From an uncultured Collinsella sp. (lineage in GTDB: Bacteria; Actinomycetota; Coriobacteriia; Coriobacteriales; Coriobacteriaceae): a stretch of DNA of 31,232 nucleotides. Location of the stretch: assembly GCA_902464645.1 (NCBI GenBank), contig CABQKL010000011.1, positions 1 through 31,232 on the forward strand. The letters run 5' to 3'. Position 1 is the first letter of the stretch, and every line of letters begins with the position of its first letter. The position numbers and the translations under genes were made by a program. Below, one piece after another: positions 14,755 to 21,801 of the stretch. A model generated the notes under the pieces. The model worked only from the letters and a program-made list of their open reading frames with translations, ran no database searches and was not told the origin of the DNA.

Positions 14755-14792
14755 AATGCCGGGGGCCGAACCGTCGGCCCCCGGCATTTTTT
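14755..14792 (+). terminator. Strong terminator/attenuator between two exported-protein genes
   Basis: ATGCCGGGGGCCGA (14756-14769) pairs perfectly with TCGGCCCCCGGCAT (14774-14787) around ACCG and is followed by six T. The next start codon (14811) is only 18 bases after the T-run, too close for an independent promoter in between, so read-through should drive the second gene. Confidence 0.88.
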
Positions 14793-14810
14793 ACTAGATA
14801 GGTCTATCGA

Positions 14811-15758
14811 ATGAGCCAGAGCGTAAAACAGCTTAAAAAACAGCTCGTGGGTGCTGCCTGTGCGGTACTTATGTCTGCTGTTGCTCTCTCATCTGCTACC
14901 TATGCGTGGTATGTCGCAAACAACTCGGTAAAGGCCACGTCTTCAACCATTAGCGCAACGACTAATGGTTTCATCCTTCAGATCGATGAGCTCAGGAAGG
15001 GTGCCCAGCACGGTGGCGAACAGACGTCGCTCGCGGCTGCAATACAGGGCGGAAAGATAACGCCGTCTTCTACGGATGATCTTAAGAACTGGTTTGTCTG
15101 CCAAGGCTGGGGATCAGACGGTAGAGTAACCTCTTACTCGCAGATTAAGTTTAAGCAGGACGGCAAATCTGGCGAATACGAGGCTGGTGGCGAGACCCAT
15201 TACGCCTATCTCAAGAGTGAGTTTATTGTCTACACCATTACGGAGTCCGGTATAGCTGACGTGTATCTTGAAGGATCTGACGGAGAGCCTGTGGTTGTTA
15301 CCGCTCATGGGGCACCAACGACCGATACGATCCCGAATTCTTTGCGAGTCGGTATTACCACGCAGGCGATTGATGCTAATGGAAACCTGACTGGTGATGA
15401 AACTCTAAAGGTCGTATACGCTCCCGCTGCAGTTTCTCCCACCGATAAGGGTAACGATAAAAATGCCATCGCTGGATGGTCTTGCGTAAAGGACGCGGTC
15501 AAGGGACCTCAAATGCCTTCCTACCAGCATATTGAAAAAGGCAACTGCACCGGCTGGCTTGCAAATAAGGTCGGAGACGATTATCAGGTTGACGCGGGTA
15601 CGCATAAGATCGCAAGTCGTGTTGGCTATGATGGCATAGCGGTCCGAATATATATTTGGATGGAAGGTACCGATGCTGACTGCGTTAACAATGCTGCAGC
15701 TGAGGACCTTGCGACATACGATGTGACTGTCAAACTCGCCGGTGTCGCAACATCGTAG
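14811..15758 (+). CDS. SipW-type exported protein, TasA/camelysin-like (315 aa)
   Basis: Signal region: MSQSVKQLKKQ basic start, hydrophobic core to about 28, ATYAWYVANN at 29-38. The mature part has SSTDDLKNWF (second family motif), NSLRVGITT (third) and YIWMEGTDADCVNN (C-terminal signature with Trp, Glu-Gly, Asp and Cys). Several further Cys (NWFVCQGWG, GWSCVKD, GNCTGW) could form disulphides outside the cell. RBS is GATAGG-like and weak. It sits directly after the terminator at 14755-14792, so it is probably expressed at a fraction of the preceding gene by read-through, fitting a minor subunit. Like its neighbour it is visibly poorer in GC than the rest of the window. Confidence 0.82.
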   Translation: MSQSVKQLKKQLVGAACAVLMSAVALSSATYAWYVANNSVKATSSTISATTNGFILQIDELRKGAQHGGEQTSLAAAIQGGKITPSSTDDLKNWFVCQGWGSDGRVTSYSQIKFKQDGKSGEYEAGGETHYAYLKSEFIVYTITESGIADVYLEGSDGEPVVVTAHGAPTTDTIPNSLRVGITTQAIDANGNLTGDETLKVVYAPAAVSPTDKGNDKNAIAGWSCVKDAVKGPQMPSYQHIEKGNCTGWLANKVGDDYQVDAGTHKIASRVGYDGIAVRIYIWMEGTDADCVNNAAAEDLATYDVTVKLAGVATS

Positions 15759-15786
15759 TCCGACGTTCGCTAGCATGCGGATGACC

Positions 15787-15817
15787 AAGGGCCCACTTCG
15801 AAGGAAGTGGGCCCTTT
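15787..15817 (+). terminator. Terminator of the two-gene exported-protein cluster
   Basis: AAGGGCCCACTTC and GAAGTGGGCCCTT form a perfect 13-bp stem with loop GAAG, followed by a T-run. Confidence 0.9.
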
Positions 15818-15880
15818 TTCGTTTGGCGCCATCACTGCATCGGCCATAATATGGGGAACTGTTCTTCCTGGGGGTTCCTT

Positions 15881-16963
15881 ATGGACGGCATCGCTTCGAG
15901 TGTTCCGCTGATTGCTCGGCCGAGTTTTGACCGCGCTTGCAGCTTTGCGCCGTCCGAATATGTCCAGGCCTGGGAGTGGTTCTTGCGCGAGGAACAGCGT
16001 GGCGGCCTGTGGGATAAGCTTTCGCATCGCACCAATGCCGACAGCCCTCAATATCCCTTTCGTCTGACGATTGATTCCGAGCTCTTTCCGGTGTCGCGCG
16101 ATTCGGGCATCTTTTGGCCTGGTCGCGGGCGCGTTAAACATCCGCGCGAGAAGACCTTTGCGCTCTCGGTGCACAATTCCAAGTGCGGCGCCTACCCCGA
16201 TGTCCCGCCGCTCTATCTTGAGGATGGCACGTGGGTGCTTAAGTACTCGTCACAGAGTACCTCGGTCGAAAACTGGCGCGACCAGGACTACAACCAAAAG
16301 ATGATCAACTGCATGGAATGCGGCGTTCCGGTCGGTGTGTTCTTTGCAACGGGCGCAGGCTACAAAGTGCTGGGCTTGGCGTTCGTTGAGCGCTACGAGC
16401 CCGAAAATAGCTGGTTTGTGCTTCACGGCCCCGTCCATAAGGGTGGACCCGACGCTCGTTTCTTCCCCGACATGAGCTACATGAAGGACGCTCCGGTCGC
16501 GGCGGAGTTTTCCGGCGCTCCAGCGAGCGACGATGAAAAGGTTCGCTACGCGCTGCGTCGCGAGCGAATCGGCCAGCAGCGTTTTCGCACTGAACTCTTT
16601 GAGGCCTACACTGGTTGATGTGCCGTCTCGGGTTGCAATGTCGACGAGGCGCTCGAAGCCGCGCATATCGAGAACTACTCGGGTCCCAAGTCGCAAGTTG
16701 TAAGCAACGGAATTCTGCTGCGCCGCGACCTGCATTCGCTCTTCGACGCCCATCTGATTTCGTTTGAGTTGGTGCGCGGCGATTATCAACTATGCGGGTC
16801 GTACCTTCTGCAGCATACGGACTATGCGACATTTGCGGGCTCGGTGTTGCGCGAGCCGGATGAGCATCGTCTGCGTCCCAATGCCCGATTCCTCGAAGCT
16901 CACCGCGCCGAGTTCGATTTCTCGGAATCGCGCCGTCGGGCGGAAGACGTTACTCCGTATTAG
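15881..16963 (+). pseudogene. HNH endonuclease (HNH_2-type) interrupted by an in-frame TGA
   Basis: From ATG 15881 (GGGGG six bases upstream; ATG 15851 is an alternative without a ribosome-binding site) the frame runs 245 codons to TGA at 16616-16618, then continues in the same frame to TAG at 16961-16963. Across the stop the sequence reads LFEAYTG-stop-CAVSGC, then LEAAHIENY and NGILLRRDLHSLFD. That is the standard HNH_2 domain, in which a basic residue normally fills the stop position (CGA to TGA would do it). The upstream half, with the conserved VLKYSSQST and YNQKMINCMECGVPVG segments, lacks the catalytic HNH. The truncated product would therefore be inactive as a nuclease. The continuation shows no other damage, so the mutation looks recent. 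Sequencing error or read-through remain possible. Confidence 0.8.
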
Positions 16964-17046
16964 GCGGGTGCGGTCTGTCGCAACCCAATCATGTCGATTG
17001 ATCGGATCGCACCGCGCCGTATCGAGAGCTGCGCGATCCTGTCATC

Positions 17047-17078
17047 CTCTCCTTAGCAGTTAAAACAGGAAAGGAGAG
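17047..17078 (+). promoter_or_regulatory. Hairpin hiding the ribosome-binding site of the zinc-ribbon gene
   Basis: CTCTCCTT (17047-17054) is the exact complement of AAGGAGAG (17071-17078), the Shine-Dalgarno sequence of the gene at 17082. The loop is 16 bases. Translation may be limited until the pairing is opened. Confidence 0.45.
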
Positions 17079-17081
17079 ACC

Positions 17082-17363
17082 ATGGGATGGCGAAGCGATA
17101 TCGCGCGAGGCGTGTACGGAAACCTACCGCGAGCGCTAATGGATCAGAATCTGTTCCCAACGGTCGAAGTCAGCTGCAGTCAAATCTGTCTGCCCTGCCC
17201 TCGCTGTGGCACAGACCTCTCATGCCTAGACATCAACTTCATCGACACCCGCGACAAACACGCTACCGACCCGCGGGCTCGAATCGGCCTGCGCCTTCCG
17301 ACCTATCCTCAACAATGCCCAACCTGCGGATGTGCCATTACCTATGACGAGGCGGAGTCATAG
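17082..17363 (+). CDS. Small zinc-ribbon-like protein (93 aa)
   Basis: A short soluble protein with two Cys clusters, CLPCPRCG (36-43) and QCPTCGC (78-84), spaced about 40 residues apart as in a zinc ribbon. Strong AAAGGAGA ribosome-binding site four bases before ATG, itself able to pair with an upstream complement. I do not recognise a named family. It lies between the broken HNH gene and the DUF4143 ATPase in an accessory region. Role unknown. Confidence 0.65.
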   Translation: MGWRSDIARGVYGNLPRALMDQNLFPTVEVSCSQICLPCPRCGTDLSCLDINFIDTRDKHATDPRARIGLRLPTYPQQCPTCGCAITYDEAES

Positions 17364-17415
17364 CTTCGAAGATCGAATTGCCCGTTAAACAAACCCAGTG
17401 CCCCGAATCACCGCC

Positions 17416-18714
17416 CTACGCCCGCAACGCTCCAATGGGGAATACGTAGACGTCGTGCTCGGCGTCGTAGCGGCAGAAGGGCGAGGTCGCGGTGATGACG
17501 GCGCAGAACTCCGGCTGGGGGTTGCGCGCGGCAGGGTTCAGGGCGACCTTGCGGCGCAGGCGCTCGATGTTGCGGATTCCGTCGCTAACCTTGGATTCGC
17601 CGAGCTTGATTTCTATCGCTGCCCAGCGGCCATCGTTCAGCTCGATGATGGCATCGACCTCAAGCCCGTCGGAGTCGCCGTAGTAGTGGAGCGAGCCCGG
17701 ATGCGAGCCGGGCAGGCATGAGGTGTAGACACTCAGATCGTGAATGCACAGAGACTCAAAGAGCAGACCAAAAGTCTGGCCGTCCGCAAGGAGCCTTTCG
17801 GGATTCATTCCAAGCGCGGCTGCGGGAATGGAGGGGTCGGCGAAATAGCGCTTTGGCTTGGTGCGCAGGCGGGATTTTGCGCGGACGGGTGCATCCCAAC
17901 CGGGCAGATTTACAATCGCATACATGCTTTCCAACATGTCGAGGTAAAACGCCACGGTCGAAGTTGCCGGTTGGGCGTCGCTGTCGCCCAACGAGGCGTC
18001 TGCCGCGATGGTGTTGAGCGTGGCAGAGGTCGCAACGTTGCGCGCGAGCGAGGACACAATGTGCCGTGCCGTAGACCCCACACCTCCTTTTTGCGGAACG
18101 CTGACTTCGTACATGGCATCGAGATACTGGTTGACGACCTCTGCGGCCATCTGAGGGCTCGCCCCGACAAGCGCCGGCCATCCTCCACAGCAAATTGCGT
18201 CGGCCAGCATGGGGAGCGAGCCTGTATAGGCCGAAGGTTCGAATGATCCTTCGAATAGGTTTTGCAGCGAAACGGATCCCGTTGAAAGCCCTCGTTCCCA
18301 AAGCGTCATGGTGCTCATGTCGAGACGGGCTATGCGACCGGCGCCGCTGTGAGTGACAGAGTCTTTTGCCGGCGTTGACGACCCGGTGAGGATAAAGAGG
18401 CCCTTCTTGCCGCCGGATGCATCTACGGCGCGGCGCGTGGCATCCCATGTTGCGGGGGTCTCCTGCCACTCATCGATGACGTGCGGCTTATTGCCCTGAA
18501 GAGCGAGCGAAGGATCGGCTTCGACCAGCGACTTTATGTTTGGGTCATCAAGATGAACGACGCTCTCACCGAATGCGAGCGCGGTCCATGATTTACCGCA
18601 CCACTTTGTGCCCCGAATCTCGACCGCTCCAAAAATCTGGAGCAGGGTTTGCAGTCGTTCGTCCAAAAGGCGAGGACGGTAGGATTTGGGCTGTTCCGAA
18701 CCATAAGAAATCAT
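17416..18714 (-). CDS. AAA_14/DUF4143-family ATPase
   Basis: 432 residues. A P-loop lies at 35-42 (GTKWCGKS) and a Walker B-like HVIDEWQ at 79-84, followed by the ILTGSST segment (sensor) typical of AAA_14 proteins. The C-terminal DUF4143 region ends in a PD-(D/E)XK-like pattern: Glu352-Asp354 (EVDAIIE) and Glu368-x-Lys370 (EIKLG). Members are widespread in gut bacteria and archaea; their role is unknown, with links to mobile DNA or defence suggested by distribution. Start at ATG 18714 behind GTGAGG. The frame stays open further upstream but only through the repeat array, so a longer protein is unlikely. The array at 18743-18827 sits at its promoter. Confidence 0.85.
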   Translation of the reverse strand: MISYGSEQPKSYRPRLLDERLQTLLQIFGAVEIRGTKWCGKSWTALAFGESVVHLDDPNIKSLVEADPSLALQGNKPHVIDEWQETPATWDATRRAVDASGGKKGLFILTGSSTPAKDSVTHSGAGRIARLDMSTMTLWERGLSTGSVSLQNLFEGSFEPSAYTGSLPMLADAICCGGWPALVGASPQMAAEVVNQYLDAMYEVSVPQKGGVGSTARHIVSSLARNVATSATLNTIAADASLGDSDAQPATSTVAFYLDMLESMYAIVNLPGWDAPVRAKSRLRTKPKRYFADPSIPAAALGMNPERLLADGQTFGLLFESLCIHDLSVYTSCLPGSHPGSLHYYGDSDGLEVDAIIELNDGRWAAIEIKLGESKVSDGIRNIERLRRKVALNPAARNPQPEFCAVITATSPFCRYDAEHDVYVFPIGALRA

Positions 18715-18742
18715 GATTTGATAGACCTCACTACCTGCGCAT

Positions 18743-18827
18743 ACTCGATTTTCGAGGATAATCATACTCGATTTTCGAGGATTTTCACACTCGATTTTCG
18801 AGGAAATCTGGACTCGATTTTCGAGTT
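18743..18827. repeat. Four 23-bp repeats with palindromic core CTCGATTTTCGAG
   Basis: Units start at 18743, 18766, 18789 and 18812, exactly 23 bases apart. Each opens with ACTCGATTTTCGAG; the remaining 7-9 bases vary (rich in A and T). The core is itself an inverted repeat (CTCGA-TTT-TCGAG). The array fills the space between the DUF5710 gene stop and the DUF4143 ATPase start, both on the minus strand, which suits an operator array. Confidence 0.85.
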
Positions 18828-18832
18828 TTGCC

Positions 18833-19531
18833 CTACAGGTAGATCCCCTCGAACAGGCTCTTGTGGAACTGGGTGTGGTGGTCGCGTGCCCAGGTGAAGA
18901 GCGCCTGGTCGAAGTCGCCTTTGGTGGCAGGGATGCCATAGACGCCGGCGACTTCCACGCGCACGAACTCCAGCGCGGGCAGCTTGTTGATGGCCGTAAG
19001 TGCAAACGGCGACGTGGGCTCCTCGAACAGGTAATGGCTGCCTTGCAGCGCGCCACAGGCGGTGCAGGTGCTGGCGAGCGATACGGTTTTGGTGGTGCGC
19101 GACGTTACGGGTTTGTAGCCGCAGCGCTCGCGCAGGTAGTCGCGGATCTCGGCCGGCACGCAGCCCAGCGCGGGAACGATGGCTATGGCGTTGGCGCGGG
19201 CGGTGTCGATCGCGATGTGGCCCGCGTCGTCCGTGGCGGGCGCAGCGCCGGGCGCGGCCTTGCTGCCCGAGTCCTCGGCCACCCGATACGGAATGCCAAA
19301 GGCCGCGACCGTCGTCTGCTCGTGGCACTTCCAACATTCGCGCTTGCCAAGCACCAGATAGATGTAGGGCGCGCTGGGGTCGGAACGATCCACGCCGGGC
19401 AGCCACGCGGCAAAGGGCTCGGGGTTGACGCCATCGGGCACGTACCAGATCTTCTTGACCCGGTCCCACTTGGCGCCCAGGGCCTTGGCCTCGTCTTTGT
19501 GCGAAAAGGGAACATCGAGCTCGGTGCGCAT
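18833..19531 (-). CDS. DUF5710-domain protein with zinc-ribbon cysteines
   Basis: 232 residues. The N-terminal 35 residues (LDVPFSHKDEAKALGAKWD then KKIWYVPDG) are a clear DUF5710 domain, a small module known at the ends of some plasmid primase-like (TraC) and other DNA-related proteins. Two Cys pairs, Cys66/Cys69 (CWKC) and Cys156/Cys159 (CTAC), could bind zinc. The C-terminus (ALFTWARDHHTQFHKSLFEGIYL) looks helical. ATG 19531 has AAAGGAG six bases upstream. The repeat array begins directly after its stop, so it may or may not be co-transcribed with the ATPase gene. Function unknown; a nucleic-acid link is only suggested by domain company. Confidence 0.75.
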   Translation of the reverse strand: MRTELDVPFSHKDEAKALGAKWDRVKKIWYVPDGVNPEPFAAWLPGVDRSDPSAPYIYLVLGKRECWKCHEQTTVAAFGIPYRVAEDSGSKAAPGAAPATDDAGHIAIDTARANAIAIVPALGCVPAEIRDYLRERCGYKPVTSRTTKTVSLASTCTACGALQGSHYLFEEPTSPFALTAINKLPALEFVRVEVAGVYGIPATKGDFDQALFTWARDHHTQFHKSLFEGIYL

Positions 19532-19738
19532 GGCGGCTCCTTTGTGCGGCTTGCGGTGCATGTGCTCCAAGGATACCCCAGCGTTGGGTGCTCGATGCGC
19601 ACGACTGGGGCCGGCGGTGTCTGAGCCGGTGACCGATGGCGTCTGCTGTCTTAACAAGGCGATTGCGGTTTGGCGTGCGGTCGCTGGATGGATGCTTCGA
19701 CCGTCCAAGAAGTAGCGGGGTGTTTTGGCGGGGGCGTG

Positions 19739-19811
19739 CCGTCAAGCAAATGGGCAAGTGCTTGGTCAGCTTTTGGCCAGTTGAGCGGCAACCTTGCCAA
19801 AATCTTGACGG
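19739..19811. promoter_or_regulatory. Imperfect inverted repeat upstream of the second AbiEi-like gene
   Basis: CCGTCAAGCAAATGGGCAAG (19739-19758) and CTTGCCAAAATCTTGACGG (19793-19811) are imperfect reverse complements; between them are CTTGGTCAGC and TTTTGGCCAG. CCGTCAAGCA and TTGGTCAGC also occur before the AbiEi-like gene at 3856. The other bases of the 402-base gap 19532-19933 show nothing I recognise. Confidence 0.4.
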
Positions 19812-19933
19812 ATTTGCATTTAGACGTCGACGAATGAACACTTTGGTTGCACCGTGGCAAAAAACCGCTGGTCGTTTGCCGAAAACTCGCCGGAGTCGCG
19901 AGCCGTCTCCGATGCACATGCTATCTTCGCGCC

Positions 19934-21037
19934 ATGAGGTACTTCATCGTTTCACATAACGCTGCACTGGCGCTCTTGGCGCACATCCCGAACCCGCGCT
20001 TTGGGGATTCGGAACCAGAGGTCGTGTCGATCGCGGGCGCCTGCGCGCTCTCGGATCAAGAAGCGCAGGAGGTTATCGATCGCTATGACCTGGGAATCGA
20101 TACGCTGGATTTGCTGGTGCCGTCGCGCGCCGACCGTCGGCGGAGCAAGCACGTTAAGACGCATCTGTGCACCAACGAGCTCCCGGCAGGTTCGTTTATC
20201 TCGCTGGGCCACTGGATGGGCGACCTGGATGCATACGTGTGCTCTCCCGAGCTGGCGTTTTTGCAGGCAGCGCACGATGGCGATGCGGCGGCGGCCATCT
20301 ATGCCGGCTATGCCATGACATCGGACTACCGGCTGGATAACCTTGCTCCCGGCGGGGTAACAAGCAGGGATGCGGGCATGCGCGACGGCAGGCTCACGAC
20401 CAAGGAGCTCATTGCGGCGTACCTTGACCGGGCGTCAAAGGTGAGGGGCGCCGCCAAGGCGAAGGCGTTGCTTCCGTGCGTGGAAGAGGGCTCACGGTCT
20501 CCAAGGGAGTCGGGGCTTTGCATGTTTATGTCGCTACCTGCGTATTACGGCGGGCTTGCGCTGGGCAAGGCCGAACTGAACAAGAAGTACTTCATTCGCG
20601 ACGGTTACAACGATGGGCGCAACCGCAAACTGCGCGTGTTGGAGCGCACACCCGACATAACGCTTACGGCGAAAGCAGAGGTGGGCTTGGATAAAGTAAG
20701 GGCTGGCTTGCTGCCCGAGGTGTTTACCGCACTGGTCGATTACGACAGCGATGCCATCCATGACGGAAGCGAGAAAATCCACAAGGATGCCGAGCGCCGT
20801 AACGAGCTGCAGATGCTCAATGAGGTCGCGTACTTTACGGTGACGACTGACCAGGCGAGCGACTACGAAAAGCTCGTTCGCCTGTGCGAGCGCATCCGAC
20901 GCAAGCTGCATCGTCGCAAGCGGCCCATATTTTACAAGCCTATGACTGAGGAAGCGCGATATTTGGCACAGGCGCGCCTCGAGACAAAGCGGTTTAAGCT
21001 CTGGCAGACCGTTATTGAGGCGCATCAGTATTGGTAG
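19934..21037 (+). CDS. AbiEi-like protein (367 aa)
   Basis: Begins MRYFIVSHNAALALLAHI. The segments LDLLVPSRADRRRSKHVKTH (about 62-81) and YVCSPELAFLQAA (about 101-113) match the pattern of AbiEi-type putative antitoxins in Coriobacteriia, where a short-substrate core is followed by an 'SPE' helix. The C-terminal 60 residues are strongly basic (RIRRKLHRRKRPIFYK), suggesting nucleic-acid binding. No AbiEii-like nucleotidyltransferase toxin is next to it. ATG 19934 was chosen because the homologous core begins there; the ribosome-binding site is weak and the frame is open to 19847. Family placement is by eye and tentative. Confidence 0.6.
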   Translation: MRYFIVSHNAALALLAHIPNPRFGDSEPEVVSIAGACALSDQEAQEVIDRYDLGIDTLDLLVPSRADRRRSKHVKTHLCTNELPAGSFISLGHWMGDLDAYVCSPELAFLQAAHDGDAAAAIYAGYAMTSDYRLDNLAPGGVTSRDAGMRDGRLTTKELIAAYLDRASKVRGAAKAKALLPCVEEGSRSPRESGLCMFMSLPAYYGGLALGKAELNKKYFIRDGYNDGRNRKLRVLERTPDITLTAKAEVGLDKVRAGLLPEVFTALVDYDSDAIHDGSEKIHKDAERRNELQMLNEVAYFTVTTDQASDYEKLVRLCERIRRKLHRRKRPIFYKPMTEEARYLAQARLETKRFKLWQTVIEAHQYW

Positions 21038-21073
21038 AGCGGGCCTTTGGCGGCGGAGGGGTGCTGCCGTATT

Positions 21074-21254
21074 GAAGGTGAATGGTTTCCTGCGAAGTGA
21101 ACGAGCGTTTTTGGACCCCCGAAGCATCCACACTTTTTGGCGCCAAAACCGCAGGATTCTAACGACAAAACCGCAGGAAATGAGCCGCCAAAAGTGTCGA
21201 TGCTCCGGGGGTTCGTTTTGGCTCGTTCACTTCGCGGGAAACCATTCACCTTCG
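21074..21254. repeat. Long imperfect inverted-repeat element, family A copy 2
   Basis: Same organisation as 984-1165: arms containing TGCGAAGTGAACGAGC and GGACCCCCGAAGCATC, internal direct repeats of AAAACCGCAGGA, and outer ends reading GAAGGTGAAT / ATTCACCTTC. It begins about 36 bases after the AbiEi-like stop. Confidence 0.8.
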
Positions 21255-21296
21255 ATTTGCGGGGGTCGCCCGGATATGGCTGCGAGGCCCATTCGG

Positions 21297-21422
21297 GCCT
21301 GATCGGGGCGCTCGCTGGGGTTGTTTGGGCGACTTTGGGCTTGGCTGGGGTGGCCTCCGGTGTTGTCGAGACCACTTTGGGCTCGATTGGTGTGGTTGCT
21401 GGCGTTGTTGAGACGGCTTTGG
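21297..21422. repeat. Three degenerate 42-bp tandem repeats
   Basis: Units 21297-21338, 21339-21380 and 21381-21422 are each exactly 42 bases and all end in TTTGG, with shared GG-GTTG-T and GAGAC/GGCGAC positions. In every frame they give repetitive peptides on both strands, but no gene with a start and ribosome-binding site is evident, and they lie just beyond the tRNA-Val terminator. Confidence 0.6.
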
Positions 21423-21452
21423 GCGCCGCGACGCCCGCATGGCTTGGCGGCG

Positions 21453-21489
21453 TAAAACAAAACAGCTCAGAGGCGAAGCCTCTGAGCTG
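21453..21489 (-). terminator. Terminator of tRNA-Val
   Basis: CAGCTCAGAGGC (21463-21474) and GCCTCTGAGCTG (21478-21489) form a perfect 12-bp stem with loop GAA. On the minus strand it is followed by TTTTGTTTTA. Confidence 0.9.
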
Positions 21490-21497
21490 CGAACATT

Positions 21498-21572
21498 TGG
21501 TGGGCGTTAGAAGATTTGAACTTCTGACCTCTTCCGTGTCAGGGAAGCGCTCTCCCCCTGAGCTAAACGCCC
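21498..21572 (-). tRNA. tRNA-Val(GAC)
   Basis: On the minus strand the 7-bp acceptor stem GGGCGTT pairs with AACGCCC, followed by discriminator A and an encoded CCA. The D-loop has AGCTCAGGGGGAGAGCG, the anticodon arm is CTTCC-CTGACAC-GGAAG with anticodon GAC, and the T-arm contains GTTCAAATC. 75 bases. It reads GUC and GUU valine codons. It stands alone with its own terminator. Confidence 0.96.
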
Positions 21573-21723
21573 GATCAAGGGTGCGCGAGTGCGCAGGGAA
21601 TAATATAACGGAGCTCCCGCCCAGTGGCAAGAACTATTTTTAAAAAGCGGCGATTTGCGACCCTATCCGCCCCGATGCAGCGCGAACAGCACGCGGAAAG
21701 TCGCGATTGTACCCCCGATGAAC

Positions 21724-21752
21724 TGCACATTCGCGTAAAATAACTCCATTAT
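21724..21752 (+). promoter_or_regulatory. Candidate promoter of the export operon
   Basis: TGCACA (21724-21729) and CATTAT (21747-21752) are 17 bases apart, each matching the consensus at four of six positions, about 50 bases before the first start codon. An alternative -10 (TAAAAT, 21736-21741) lacks a -35. Weak evidence. Confidence 0.3.
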
Positions 21753-21801
21753 GGGCAAATGGTGTCCAGGTAGTTTACAGCACAGCATCTGGGGGAGGGG
21801 C

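Noticed and set aside
16616..16618. TGA read as selenocysteine in the HNH gene
   Set aside because: Homologues carry a basic residue, not a catalytic Cys, at this point, and I see no convincing SECIS-type hairpin right after the codon.
18743..18827. CRISPR array
   Set aside because: The unit is only 23 bases including 7-9 variable bases, far too short for repeat plus spacer, and no cas genes are present.
18715..19056. Longer N-terminus for the DUF4143 ATPase
   Set aside because: The extension would translate the repeat array and the 3' end of the DUF5710 gene in another frame. The family start matches ATG 18714.
21137..21643. 168-codon plus-strand frame over the family A repeat and the tandem repeats
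   Set aside because: It runs through the tRNA-Val gene and its terminator, so it cannot be a real coding region as a whole.
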